64,000 nucleotides of DNA, from the NCBI GenBank assembly GCA_934463165.1, contig CAKSJG010000002.1, forward strand, positions 62,001-126,000, given 5' to 3'. The stretch is from an uncultured Clostridia bacterium. GTDB taxonomy: Bacteria; Bacillota; Clostridia; UMGS1810. Below the pieces are notes generated by a model that saw only the letters and a program-made list of their open reading frames with translations, had not been told where the DNA came from and ran no database searches. The translations under genes were made by a program, and so were the position numbers. Position 1 is the stretch's first letter. The number at the start of each line of letters is the position of its first letter. Positions 1-9,862 of the stretch are shown piece after piece.

Positions 1-1329
1 CCACATCCGATCATTTAAAAATCCGTACTTTTCACTATTAATTTCTTCAGTGTTGCTTGACATAACTTTGACATCGTCAATATATATTTTTCCTTTAGGC
101 TTTATCTGCAAAAGTGAAAAATCATTTGCAGCAGTTTCCAGAAACTTCTTATCTTCTATTGAAAATAATGTCTGCTCCGTACCGTCGTCCGATATTGAAA
201 CCGCACTATAATTAAATACGGATGATGTTCCGCTTATATCATCAATTTCCAAATGTAATTTTGTCCATTTTTTAGGATCTACAGATACCCCTAATCCGAC
301 AGCACCGCCGCTTCCCGTTGATAAACTGCGATAAAAAAATTTTCCGCTGTACTCAAGCTGAGTCGGCTTCTTTCCGTCGGTGCTTTGTATTATCATCAGA
401 TCACTCGCCGGCATGGAGTTAACCGGCTTAAATTTATACTCAACAACAAGTTTTTTCCCCGTCAGCGCCGGGTCAAATGACAGCTGCAATACGGAATTAA
501 CATCAGCTTCGGTAACCTCCAAAACTTTGTTTTCGTCAACTGTTGTCAAAGCTAAGTCGGGCATTGAATCACTGTTGAATATTGTTTTTATCGCATCAAG
601 GTCAGTATTTTCCATATCCTCTGAAAATGCAAGATACGGACCTTTTATCTGATTTGTCGTAATTTTAAAATCATCAAAATACATTTTGCCCTTCGGCGTT
701 ATCTTAATACTGCTTACATCATATGCATCCGGTTGAAAAAGCCTTTGTTCACCTGTGGTAAAAAGCTGTGTTTCCGAGCCGTCATCGTTACATGTCCATG
801 CAGTATAAATAAATTTTTTCTGTGCATTATCGGAGCTTCCGATATTTTTAAGTTCAACCCTAACCCTGGTCCATTTTGAGCTGTCAACTGTCTTACCGAG
901 CTTTTGAATATTGCCGGTCCGATACAAAAATCCGCTAAGATCTTTATTATATTCAAATAATCCGGCAACCATGGTGTTTGACGAAGTAATACGCATAATA
1001 TCACTGTTCGGCATATCGCCTGTCGGCTTAAATCGATACTCAAATGCCAAATAATCAGAATTCAAGTAAGAATTCGGGCTCCATTGCAGATCTCCTTCGT
1101 TACCGTCAAAATACATAACATGATTACCGTCAATTTCCGCTACGGATATCGGCAGTGAATCTGCATTAAACATCTGCTTTACATCATCATTGGTTACCGT
1201 TTCAAAATCTGTCGACCATATTGTTTTTGTCTCCGTTTCTTCTGCTGCACCGATACTGACGGGAAAGACTGACATGCATATGCATATACAGCAGAGAATA
1301 CATAAGATTTTTTTTCGTAACTGTTTCAT
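1..1329 (-). CDS. secreted two-module LamG/carbohydrate-binding-like protein, 3' end cut by window edge
   Basis: The frame is open from an ATG at 1329 to the left edge, 443 codons without a stop, so the C-terminus is missing. Residues 1-29 form a signal peptide (basic start, Cys-rich hydrophobic core, cleavage after an Ala pair). Two homologous modules follow, roughly residues 36-225 and 232-427. Each opens with an FE/ME strand, contains an E-Y-(R/K)-F-K-P strand, and closes with a (I/M)Y(I/F)DD(V/F)K strand, the look of concanavalin-A/LamG-type jelly rolls that bind glycans. No catalytic motif is visible. The ATG overlaps the stop of the upstream lyase gene (ATGA), so the two are probably translationally coupled. 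The family assignment rests on fold-like patterns only; a missing C-terminal SLH domain or enzyme module is possible. Confidence 0.7.
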   Translation of the reverse strand, partial: MKQLRKKILCILCCICICMSVFPVSIGAAEETETKTIWSTDFETVTNDDVKQMFNADSLPISVAEIDGNHVMYFDGNEGDLQWSPNSYLNSDYLAFEYRFKPTGDMPNSDIMRITSSNTMVAGLFEYNKDLSGFLYRTGNIQKLGKTVDSSKWTRVRVELKNIGSSDNAQKKFIYTAWTCNDDGSETQLFTTGEQRLFQPDAYDVSSIKITPKGKMYFDDFKITTNQIKGPYLAFSEDMENTDLDAIKTIFNSDSMPDLALTTVDENKVLEVTEADVNSVLQLSFDPALTGKKLVVEYKFKPVNSMPASDLMIIQSTDGKKPTQLEYSGKFFYRSLSTGSGGAVGLGVSVDPKKWTKLHLEIDDISGTSSVFNYSAVSISDDGTEQTLFSIEDKKFLETAANDFSLLQIKPKGKIYIDDVKVMSSNTEEINSEKYGFLNDRMW

Positions 1330-4300
1330 TTTTCTACCTCCGAATTAAGTTTTTCATATATACGATAAATCATTACCGCCATCTCCGCGCGGCTTGCGGC
1401 CGCTTTCGGAAGAATTTTATTTTCTTCTGTTCCGTTTATCATTCCGGTTGCCACGGCACGGCTGATATAAGGACGAGCCCAGTCGCTTATATTCTCATCA
1501 TCCTGAAATACAAAAACGGAATCCCGCGGAACTTCTTTCTCACATGCACACACTAAAATTTTGATAAGCTCTTCCCTTGTTATAAAGTCATTCGGACGGA
1601 ATTTTCCGTCACTGCCCTGCACTATTCCTGCGTTTGCGCATGCTGCCACTCCTGCAGCATACCATTCATCCTCTTTTACATCCGTAAATAAATTATTTTG
1701 TTCTGCAGAAGACAATTTTAAGAGCCGGGCAGTTAACACAGCTGCCTCTGCACGGGTAATTTTACGGTCAGGATAAAAATTCCCGTCCGGTTCTCCCTTA
1801 ACAATGCTGAGTGATGACAAAAATAAAATCTCTTTTTTTGCCCAATGCCCGTTTGTATCATTAAAATCAATGATCTCGGGCTTAGTCGGATCGGGAGTGT
1901 CAGTTGGAGGAGCAACAATCGTACCGCCTGCACTTCCGCCGGATGATCCTCCGTTCCATGAACCGCCTCCTCCTCCGGACCCCGCATTTTTCGGAGACTT
2001 GATTTTCAGCAAAAATTCGGTCAATTGCTTTGAAGATATAATAATATTTCCGTTAATATTACTCTTTATATACGGCACGTCCTGTGAAGCAGCCATACCC
2101 AAACTTTCCCACTTCCCGTTATCTTTCATATATGAAATTTCGGATATATCAAATCCTGACAGGGAAATTTCACAGGGAAGGTCAAGAAAAAGATTTTCTC
2201 CGTATTTTCCGACAGTCAGTAAAATTTCATTTCCGTCTTTTGATGCCGTAAATGAAATATCTCCTTTCCAGTCTGACGGTCCCGTCACCTTTGTAAAAGG
2301 TAAAAGTGATATTGAAGCATTACCGTTTTCAAACGTTATACTGCCGTCGTATCCTGATGCACCTACGTATCCTTCCATAAGCTTTGTGACAGGATTTTCA
2401 TTCACATCCGAAATTCCGTTGTTCGCATTCAAAATCAAATAATTGTTTTTTACGGGTGCATTTATCACCTCGCCGTTATATAACACCTTAGAAACATTTT
2501 CTTCAACACGAATCTGAATATCGTTTCCTATATCTTCAAGGGAAGCAGAAGATGAAAGCTCCAATGTGTTACCGTAACGGTAATATCCAAAATCATTAAT
2601 AATACTGTTGCTTTTTATAAGGGAAACGGATGTTCCGTCTGCATTGTACTCAAGTAATTCTGTGCCTTTTTGCAAAATTAAGTTCCGTATTCTTCCGTTA
2701 TTTTCCTTTACAACAGTACACATCTGCGCTGCGGCTTCGTAGTCACCGAAGCGGCGTTTCTCTCCGCTTTCTTCCTGATCAATATAGTAATATACCTTTT
2801 CACCGTGATTCGGATAATTCAAATCTATTTCTGCCGCAGAAGCTACCGCAGACTCAACACCCGTATCTAAAGGGCGGGAATACACTTGTCGGATATCGCC
2901 GTCTTTTGTCGGAAAAATAACCGTATCAAAATTTGCAGCTCCGTTTTTATAAACTGTATAAGCGGGATATTGATCTGCCGTACACAGACGCGAATTGTTT
3001 TCTATCATTCCGTATCCGTCTCTGAGTTCTGCCGTTACTGCATCCGGGTTTGCGGGTACAATCTGCACATTGGCACCTGTCCGGAAATTACTGACGGCAC
3101 GTTTTGTTCCGTCATCGGTAATTGAAGCTGTCATAGGTTCCATATGCCAGTTTTGCGTATATTTATGCTCCGATTCGTCCGGGGGAATAATGTAATCGGA
3201 TACAATCCAAAATCCCAGATTCTTAAAAAACGTGATTTTTCTTCTTGTATCGAACTTCTGCTCAAAATCATCTTTCAAGCGGTTTAAATCAGTTCTTCCT
3301 TCAAAAAAATCATAGCAGCTGTTAATAGTCATATCAGATGTTGTAGATGTTTTCCCGCCTGTACGGTCCAAGACGTCATCCCATGCACGGTAATCATCCA
3401 TTTCGACAACATTGTGAGAGCGCGACTGTTCTTTTTGAAAGTCATAATGCGGATGCTGATCACTGTAAGATGACATACCCGTATCCTTAATTAAAGCTCT
3501 TCCGTAAGCATAAATACTTATACTGAGTTTATCACGGTGATCGTGACCTCCCGCATGACCCCCGTTTATAAACCCGAACAGTGCGTTATTCGGATCAATC
3601 CATCCGCGACGCTGAATACCGATACGTGCTTGAGGATAATATACAGATTCGCGTTCAATTTTATTACCGCGCTTACCGTGTGTTCCAAAATACAGAAATT
3701 TATTGCCGTATTCACGGTATATAGGATCATCAAGTTTTAAATACGCCTCTCCGATTTTAATAAACTGATCCGAGCTATCCTCTGCCAATTCTCCGTCGCC
3801 AAACTGCTGAAGAGTTCCGCTCGGCCATGCCGAATCAATCATTGCTTGTGTAAATCTTGCAAACTTATTGTAAAATTGATCTGACATTGCAACGCCCATT
3901 TTCTCAAACAATTCCATATATGAATACATTTTCGCCAAAGACAGCATTCCGTATCCCGTATCTGATTCACTGTAGTAGCCGTCATCAAAAACCAAATCGG
4001 TAAGCTTTTCAATACGCTGCATGATTTTTTCACTCCACAGTCCGCTTGACACACCGGAAAACTCGGGGAACATCGAAGAAATATTTAGAAACCCCTCTGT
4101 TGAAACTGCACCGTGATTATTAAATCCCCAAAAATTTTCATCCTGATAAAGATAATCTGCATCAAGCCAGAAAAGTTTAATAAGGTTTGTATTTACTTCC
4201 GGTGTCATATACACACTCTCAAGCAAATGAGGATATACTGTCATAAATATACTGCTTCGCTCTCCGACCTCCAAGGGACGCATATAACCGGGACCGTCTC

Positions 4301-5414
4301 TGTCGTGCGAAAAATCGGTTAATATGCCGAAAGCACCTTTAATATACTTCTCATCTCCGGTTGCATAATATTCCGCCATCAAGTTTTTCAATGTATAAAA
4401 ACGCGTTTGTACATTAACAAACTCATAATTCACATTATATTCCGTATCATGCTGTGCCCAATCCGTTCCGCCTTCTATACCATTCCATGAAACCGTACAT
4501 GCAGTGACTGAATTCCAGGTCATGGTATTTTCATCAAAGTCCTTTGTTTCCGGCAAAAACAGCATTATGTCTTTTTTTTCGGCAGGGTCATCTGTCTTTC
4601 CGTAAAGTTTCAGTGTTGCGGATGTTATAACATCACTGTCCTTAATTCGCATTTCTCCCGCAGAAGAATCGAACAGCGAAAATCTAAAATAGGCACGGCA
4701 GTTACCGTCCTCAAACGGTGAATCAACACCGTAATCACATACTCTCATTTTTTCTTCGCTTCCGTAATTTGCAGTTCTGTCTTCAAATGATACATATGTG
4801 TCGGCTGCTGCCGTATACCGACGTTTTTCGTTACCGTTCAATACAATCTCCAAAACAGCCGGATTTCCGCCCTCTTTTGTTCCGAAATCTGCAAATGAAG
4901 CTGCCTTATCATGAGCAAACAACATAAAGTTTTCATTTTTATCTTCTATGCTCTCTGCTACATCAAATGAATACTCTTTAAACTCATTTCCGTAAACAGT
5001 AAAGTTTTGCAACAATGTTTCATCAAATGTAAAGATCCAGTCTAACGTCATATCGGCAACTTTTGTGCTGCGACCTCCGACTGATTTTTTTTCATAGTTC
5101 TTATTTTTGTAATACGCAAGAAGCTCACGGCTCGCACTTTCATAATCTCCGACTTTTGCATAATCTCCGATAACCGCCAACGGAGTCTCACCGTTATCAT
5201 CAAAGTACGAATAGTCAAGTTTACCCTCCGTAATCCATTCGCCGTCTTTCCAAACGCCGAAAAATTCTTCATCTGATAATTTTGATGTGTCAGCAAGCTG
5301 TACCTCGTCCGCCGAACTGCAAAATGTCCACTCGCCCGTTTCTGCTTTTGCAGGCATTGTAAATAATGTGCCGAGCAAGACGAAAACAACGATAATCGAA
5401 ATCACTTGTCTCAT
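1326..5414 (-). CDS. SLH-anchored heparinase II/III-family polysaccharide lyase
   Basis: About 1362 residues. A signal peptide (first ~25 residues, cut near AKA) is followed by a DNRLRE/CBM96-like beta domain (about 195-320), an alpha-toroid region, and a heparinase II/III beta-sandwich domain with the His-rich motif GGHAGGHDHRDKLS near residue 620. A Gly/Ser linker (about 1150-1178) leads to three SLH repeats (about 1185-1362) for attachment to the wall. The family (PL12/15/17/21/39 clan) cleaves uronic-acid polysaccharides by beta-elimination; the actual substrate cannot be told. An ATG at 5432 lies inside the preceding gene and has no ribosome site; the ATG at 5414 has GAGGTG 6-7 bases upstream and begins directly with the signal peptide, so I prefer it. 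Its stop overlaps the next gene as ATGA. Confidence 0.88.
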   Translation of the reverse strand: MRQVISIIVVFVLLGTLFTMPAKAETGEWTFCSSADEVQLADTSKLSDEEFFGVWKDGEWITEGKLDYSYFDDNGETPLAVIGDYAKVGDYESASRELLAYYKNKNYEKKSVGGRSTKVADMTLDWIFTFDETLLQNFTVYGNEFKEYSFDVAESIEDKNENFMLFAHDKAASFADFGTKEGGNPAVLEIVLNGNEKRRYTAAADTYVSFEDRTANYGSEEKMRVCDYGVDSPFEDGNCRAYFRFSLFDSSAGEMRIKDSDVITSATLKLYGKTDDPAEKKDIMLFLPETKDFDENTMTWNSVTACTVSWNGIEGGTDWAQHDTEYNVNYEFVNVQTRFYTLKNLMAEYYATGDEKYIKGAFGILTDFSHDRDGPGYMRPLEVGERSSIFMTVYPHLLESVYMTPEVNTNLIKLFWLDADYLYQDENFWGFNNHGAVSTEGFLNISSMFPEFSGVSSGLWSEKIMQRIEKLTDLVFDDGYYSESDTGYGMLSLAKMYSYMELFEKMGVAMSDQFYNKFARFTQAMIDSAWPSGTLQQFGDGELAEDSSDQFIKIGEAYLKLDDPIYREYGNKFLYFGTHGKRGNKIERESVYYPQARIGIQRRGWIDPNNALFGFINGGHAGGHDHRDKLSISIYAYGRALIKDTGMSSYSDQHPHYDFQKEQSRSHNVVEMDDYRAWDDVLDRTGGKTSTTSDMTINSCYDFFEGRTDLNRLKDDFEQKFDTRRKITFFKNLGFWIVSDYIIPPDESEHKYTQNWHMEPMTASITDDGTKRAVSNFRTGANVQIVPANPDAVTAELRDGYGMIENNSRLCTADQYPAYTVYKNGAANFDTVIFPTKDGDIRQVYSRPLDTGVESAVASAAEIDLNYPNHGEKVYYYIDQEESGEKRRFGDYEAAAQMCTVVKENNGRIRNLILQKGTELLEYNADGTSVSLIKSNSIINDFGYYRYGNTLELSSSASLEDIGNDIQIRVEENVSKVLYNGEVINAPVKNNYLILNANNGISDVNENPVTKLMEGYVGASGYDGSITFENGNASISLLPFTKVTGPSDWKGDISFTASKDGNEILLTVGKYGENLFLDLPCEISLSGFDISEISYMKDNGKWESLGMAASQDVPYIKSNINGNIIISSKQLTEFLLKIKSPKNAGSGGGGGSWNGGSSGGSAGGTIVAPPTDTPDPTKPEIIDFNDTNGHWAKKEILFLSSLSIVKGEPDGNFYPDRKITRAEAAVLTARLLKLSSAEQNNLFTDVKEDEWYAAGVAACANAGIVQGSDGKFRPNDFITREELIKILVCACEKEVPRDSVFVFQDDENISDWARPYISRAVATGMINGTEENKILPKAAASRAEMAVMIYRIYEKLNSEVEK

Positions 5415-5424
5415 TTTTAACACC

Positions 5425-8055
5425 TCACTCATTTATAATTAAGATAACCTTAATTGCAGCATTTCTCATGCTTATATATACATCTGACGGATTCTGTTCA
5501 CCATTCGAAACAGTACGAATATCATCGGCAGTTCCGACATATACGATATTTCTTTTCTTCTCATAAATATAAACAGGCGGCTTCTGATTGACTGAATAAT
5601 AAAAGGTTCGCAAATCCTGCACCGTTTCATCCCCGACATCCAAAATCAACATATCCTGTATGCCGGTTGCGGTATCAGACACATAATTTGTCTTAACATA
5701 CTCCGCTTTTCCAAACGCTTCGGTCCTCTCACCCTCATAATAAAAGTAATTCTTTAATTCATTTCGCTTTTTAATAATTTCAATTTCATTAATATAGCCT
5801 TTATAATCTGTGGCATAATAAAATAAATCTCCGCGTTCCAATCGATTTATATTGCTGTCGAAATCCCCAAAAACCTTTATGAGATTCGAGGCTGTATATC
5901 CCTCAAGGCAAGAAACACTGTCTCCGTTATCATCTAAAACTTCAGTAATATTACCTGCTATTGATGCCTTGGTTAAATTATTAATGCCTGCAGCAGCCGA
6001 GTTATCCGTTGTAAGAATAACAGCCGCCTTTGCAATCCGAGTTTCGTCATCTACATCAAATCCAAGTATTTCATAGTTTTTTTCATCCTCCAGCTGATTT
6101 ACAGTATGATAACTATCCTCATTAAATTCACTCTCTGTTTTCGGTATGCATATCAGCCGTGTATCCTCATCCATAACAAATGCTCCGCCTACCGTACCGC
6201 CAAACAACCGGTCACGAACATTCAATGTACGGTTTGCCGTTACACCGAGCGGCTGCGCAATCTCTATTTCACAAATTTCGTTTTTCATGTTTGTTTTATA
6301 AAGTATGACGGAATTTTTACTCGGATTCTTAGGATCAGCACTGATATAATTCATCAGCTTATCACTTTCTACACGAATTCCGTTTAGCTTTACTCTCTGC
6401 GCTACGGAATGAATCCGAATATCGGAGTTACTTATTTCCAAATATCTTGTGTCAATCATACCGTTTTCATCGGTATCTTCTTCTATTTCTTTTACAATTC
6501 CTCCTATAATCAGGCGTAAGGATATATCATCATTTAAAGAATTGCTTTTGGATACGGCCTGTACAAAGCCGTAAGTATATGTACCCGAATCCGACTGTTC
6601 TTCAAAGCATACAATTCTTCCGTTAAAATCAATGAAAAACGTTCCGTTTGCTCCAAGCTTAATATCCTTTAACAACTCATCATTATCTTCATACAAAGAG
6701 TATACCGAATCGTTAATCGTAACACGAATTTCTCCGTCTTCTTTCCCTATGCGGTTTACCGAGCCTGTTATCGAGTTTGTAATTAAGCATACTTTTATCA
6801 CTTCACCGTCGGCAGTGGTATATACAGCGAGGGAATCATCTGATTTAATATCTTCCAAAGAAATATTATCTCCGTTATCAGTTTGCAAAATGACGGAAAA
6901 ATCAGATTCATCTTTTTCTAATTTTATCAATGGCAACTTTTTATTATCATGAAGATAAATAACTTTGCGTACAACATCTGTACGCTTTACAAAAGCAATA
7001 TGAAAATCTTCAATAAAGACCGTATCATATCCGTTTTTGCCGTCCCAATCCAAAAATTTTATTTTAGCCGTATCTGTCAAAAAATTTGATAAGCTTGCTT
7101 TTGGAGCGATCCTTCCGTTATATATCAGTTCTAAAGTATCGGACAACTGCAACTTTTTAATTTGATCACCGTAATAATAATAAAATGTATTATCCGAAAT
7201 TTTATCCGCATCCTTTCCGTTTACGGAAATCTCGCGGTATTCTCCGTTTTTCTGAATTGCGGTAATTTCTTCAAATCCGTCAACTTTAAAATAATATTCC
7301 GTATAATATCCCAATAATTTTTCGGCACCGCTTTCTCCCGCAAAAAAACGTTTTCCGTCAATTGTCACTTCTCCGCTTCTCAAATTGACCTCTCTCAATT
7401 CCTCGGAATCATATGAAGAATCAACTCTGCCTTCGCCATAGCTAAGTCCTAAAATTGCACAAAGATTGCTGCGAACCGTACTATTTTGCTCAATATAAGA
7501 ATCTTGAGTGCCTATTTCTTTTACACAAAAATGTGCATCCAGTGCACTGTCCAAAATTTGAATTGCCTGTCCGACTTGAAGCGGTTTCTCAAAATTATCA
7601 CATGCGGAACAATCAATACCTACTCGCTGAACAGCACATAATATATATCCGTCGGGGTATCCGCCATATTGAGCTGCCACCGAAGAATAACCCAGTGCAT
7701 TAAGCAGAATTTTTAAAGCATCAACCGCACGAATAAAATCATCAGCACCGAAATCACCCGTTGAATATCCGGTTATAATCCCCAACTCGTACGCCAATTT
7801 TATTTCATAATCATAATTATCCGACTCATTCGCAGACATACCGGACAAATGCATAACAGCACGCAAAAACTCACCGCGCGTCAGAAGTTTATTATTATTT
7901 ACCACTTGCTCCGGTTCCAATATATTCAGAGCCAGTAAGTGAAATGCGTCATTATTCTCTGATTTTTCAACAGCAAATGCCGTTACGGAACAAGCTCCAA
8001 ACAAAAAAATCAGACATATTGCTAAAATTCTTATTCTGATATTAATGTACCTCAT
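5425..8055 (-). CDS. secreted protein with N-terminal SLH-like repeats, function unknown
   Basis: 876 residues with a signal peptide (about 1-28). Residues about 35-190 are SLH-like: a TRGEFLRAV helix, an ELGIITGYSTG-D-F segment and a GGYPDGY-containing segment also seen in the SLH protein at 20866-21807. The remaining ~680 residues are rich in beta strands and Asp/Glu/Asn, repeatedly alternate short strands with acidic turns, and match no family I recognise. A good ribosome site (GGAGGA) precedes the ATG, which overlaps the 3' end of the GH78-like gene. Its place between a glycosidase and an SLH lyase suggests a wall-attached structural or glycan-binding partner; that is inference. Confidence 0.75.
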   Translation of the reverse strand: MRYINIRIRILAICLIFLFGACSVTAFAVEKSENNDAFHLLALNILEPEQVVNNNKLLTRGEFLRAVMHLSGMSANESDNYDYEIKLAYELGIITGYSTGDFGADDFIRAVDALKILLNALGYSSVAAQYGGYPDGYILCAVQRVGIDCSACDNFEKPLQVGQAIQILDSALDAHFCVKEIGTQDSYIEQNSTVRSNLCAILGLSYGEGRVDSSYDSEELREVNLRSGEVTIDGKRFFAGESGAEKLLGYYTEYYFKVDGFEEITAIQKNGEYREISVNGKDADKISDNTFYYYYGDQIKKLQLSDTLELIYNGRIAPKASLSNFLTDTAKIKFLDWDGKNGYDTVFIEDFHIAFVKRTDVVRKVIYLHDNKKLPLIKLEKDESDFSVILQTDNGDNISLEDIKSDDSLAVYTTADGEVIKVCLITNSITGSVNRIGKEDGEIRVTINDSVYSLYEDNDELLKDIKLGANGTFFIDFNGRIVCFEEQSDSGTYTYGFVQAVSKSNSLNDDISLRLIIGGIVKEIEEDTDENGMIDTRYLEISNSDIRIHSVAQRVKLNGIRVESDKLMNYISADPKNPSKNSVILYKTNMKNEICEIEIAQPLGVTANRTLNVRDRLFGGTVGGAFVMDEDTRLICIPKTESEFNEDSYHTVNQLEDEKNYEILGFDVDDETRIAKAAVILTTDNSAAAGINNLTKASIAGNITEVLDDNGDSVSCLEGYTASNLIKVFGDFDSNINRLERGDLFYYATDYKGYINEIEIIKKRNELKNYFYYEGERTEAFGKAEYVKTNYVSDTATGIQDMLILDVGDETVQDLRTFYYSVNQKPPVYIYEKKRNIVYVGTADDIRTVSNGEQNPSDVYISMRNAAIKVILIINE

Positions 8056-9715
8056 ACTTCCTCCTTGTGTATATAAGCATATTTTTTACAACTTCAACAC
8101 CGTCCGGAACACAAATATTTGTTTTGACTCCGTCTGAAGTTTTTTCATGATGCACCGCGATTACTCCGTGCGGCGTCGGGATTTTTCCCTCCGCGTAGTC
8201 GAGACTTCCCAAATGAGGCTCGATTATTATTTTTTTGTATCCGGGCTCTGCCGGCTTTACTCCGAGTATCCGTCTGCTTAAAAATGACGTAGGGCCGCTT
8301 GCCCAGCCGTGGCAAAGACTGTGACGAAACTTCGTGTAGCAAAATCTGCCACAGTCACCGTGTACATCTTTTTTGCCCTCTTGTGGTAGCTCGTCAATCC
8401 GAAAAGCGTTTTCTGCCCAATCAATGTCAAAATCTTCCCAAAAGGTTGTCGCACCCATATCAAGCATACCGCCCCAGTAGCGGCGCATAACTTCCAATGC
8501 GAACTCCGTCTCCCCGGCTTCGTCCAGCGCCTGAAGCACATAATATCCCCAAAAGGCTGAAAGTCCTTTTGCGCCGCCCGGGCGGATTATTTTGCTGCAA
8601 ACATTTTTTATGTCTTTCAATCCGCAAAGGCCTGCCATTGCCGCTGCCTGCTTATTGCCGAACAAAACGTAATTTCTTGCTTTAATTCGTTCAATCGCTT
8701 CCGTGCACCTGACGGCAAGCTCATCCGAACCGCCGAGAATGCCGAGCAGTTCGGAGCCGGCAGTTAACCCCATAACAAGTACGGCATAAAAAGCTGTTTC
8801 CTCATCGTAAGCGTCTTTGTTGCTCCATTCAACAAATTTATCGCGAATATTGCAGCAACCGTCATCATTTATATGAGATAAAATGTTTTTAAGCAATGAT
8901 TTGATATATTCCTTCTGCTCTCCAAGATATTTTAAATCGCCGCTGTCCCAAAACAAATCCCGATGGATTTTAAGCCACCACATGCTGTAGCTTGCAAATG
9001 TATTCATAAAGCTGTCGGGAGATGTATTATCTCTCACAAAATCAAGCGTTTTTTTCACGACATCAGTCTCGCCGAACACCATGGAGACCGTTGAAATCTC
9101 CGGATGCATATCGCCGACCCATACTAAGCGGTCACGCTTGATTCCGTCCCAAAGATATTCCTGCATGTTTAAATGTACGGTGCGTGCGCCGACATGCCAA
9201 ATCTCATTGAGTCGTTCATCACTACAGTTAAACGTTCCACGGTATTCCAGATCACGAAAACGCGAGACACCCTGCACCGATGAAATTGAAATGTCCCCGG
9301 CTTTTGCCTCCAATTTTAAAAAGCGGTATCCCGTGTTTCCTATGGTTATATGTGAAATATCCGGAACATCAACAATGAAATCACGCGGCGAATGATCGTT
9401 TGTCGCATTTTTCTCGCCTATTGTGCTCAGAGCCTCGGATGCACTTTCTCCAAATACCACTCGAAGCTTTGCCTTTCCGTTTTTTATCGCCTGTACAACA
9501 ATATCCGCGCCACCCTGAAATTCGCATCCGAAATCAAGTAAAATGGACCCGCCTTTTTTTATGGTACATACCGGCATTTTTCCCAAAAAAGCCTGACGCG
9601 GATGCTCGGTGAGCAGAATTTCCGCATTCTGCGCATTCTTCTGCAGCATAATCCGCTCGGGAATCAGATATTGTGTTTTTATTTCATTTTGTACGGATGA
9701 TAGTTGTAATCCCAT
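8042..9715 (-). CDS. GH78-like (alpha-L-rhamnosidase family) six-hairpin glycosidase
   Basis: 557 residues, no signal peptide, so probably cytoplasmic. It has a short N-terminal beta domain, a GYRFLKLE strand typical of bacterial rhamnosidases, an (alpha/alpha)6 core with DGIKRDRLVWVGDMHPE, WEDFDIDW and CHGWASGP motifs, and a C-terminal beta domain starting at ILGVKP. In characterised GH78 enzymes the first motif reads D-C-P-x-R-E; here Glu is replaced by Asp, and the large N-terminal domains are missing, so the sugar specificity is open. The longest ORF begins at 9766, but a clear promoter (9738-9766) covers that codon; the ATG at 9715 follows an AGAGAGG site and is the likely start. First gene of the minus-strand glycan operon. 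Confidence 0.82.
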   Translation of the reverse strand: MGLQLSSVQNEIKTQYLIPERIMLQKNAQNAEILLTEHPRQAFLGKMPVCTIKKGGSILLDFGCEFQGGADIVVQAIKNGKAKLRVVFGESASEALSTIGEKNATNDHSPRDFIVDVPDISHITIGNTGYRFLKLEAKAGDISISSVQGVSRFRDLEYRGTFNCSDERLNEIWHVGARTVHLNMQEYLWDGIKRDRLVWVGDMHPEISTVSMVFGETDVVKKTLDFVRDNTSPDSFMNTFASYSMWWLKIHRDLFWDSGDLKYLGEQKEYIKSLLKNILSHINDDGCCNIRDKFVEWSNKDAYDEETAFYAVLVMGLTAGSELLGILGGSDELAVRCTEAIERIKARNYVLFGNKQAAAMAGLCGLKDIKNVCSKIIRPGGAKGLSAFWGYYVLQALDEAGETEFALEVMRRYWGGMLDMGATTFWEDFDIDWAENAFRIDELPQEGKKDVHGDCGRFCYTKFRHSLCHGWASGPTSFLSRRILGVKPAEPGYKKIIIEPHLGSLDYAEGKIPTPHGVIAVHHEKTSDGVKTNICVPDGVEVVKNMLIYTRRKYEVH

Positions 9716-9737
9716 TGCGGTAAATCCTCTCTGTTTT

Positions 9738-9766
9738 ATTTTATCATAATTTAGATTATAATGCAA
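9738..9766 (-). promoter_or_regulatory. sigma-A promoter of the GH78-SLH-lyase operon
   Basis: TTGCAT (9766-9761), 17-bp spacer, TAAAAT (9743-9738). It overlaps the upstream candidate ATG at 9766, which argues that translation starts at 9715. Its -35 box lies 13 bp from the -35 box of the divergent araC promoter, leaving a compact space where the AraC regulator could act on both. Confidence 0.75.
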
Positions 9767-9779
9767 AATATTTAATTAC

Positions 9780-9808
9780 TTGACTTTATTATACAGCAAT
9801 GATATACT
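9780..9808 (+). promoter_or_regulatory. sigma-A promoter of the AraC regulator gene
   Basis: TTGACT (9780-9785), 17-bp spacer, TATACT (9803-9808), about 55 bp before the regulator's ATG. It is back to back with the promoter of the divergent glycan operon. Confidence 0.75.
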
Positions 9809-9862
9809 ATAATCAATATAGCAAATTTTCCATTAATATGGATTGATTTAAGGTGATTACAT

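Noticed and set aside
1804..2442. 212-residue plus-strand ORF
   Set aside because: Lies wholly antisense to the SLH lyase gene, has low-complexity proline-rich translation from the Gly/Ser linker, and no ribosome site.
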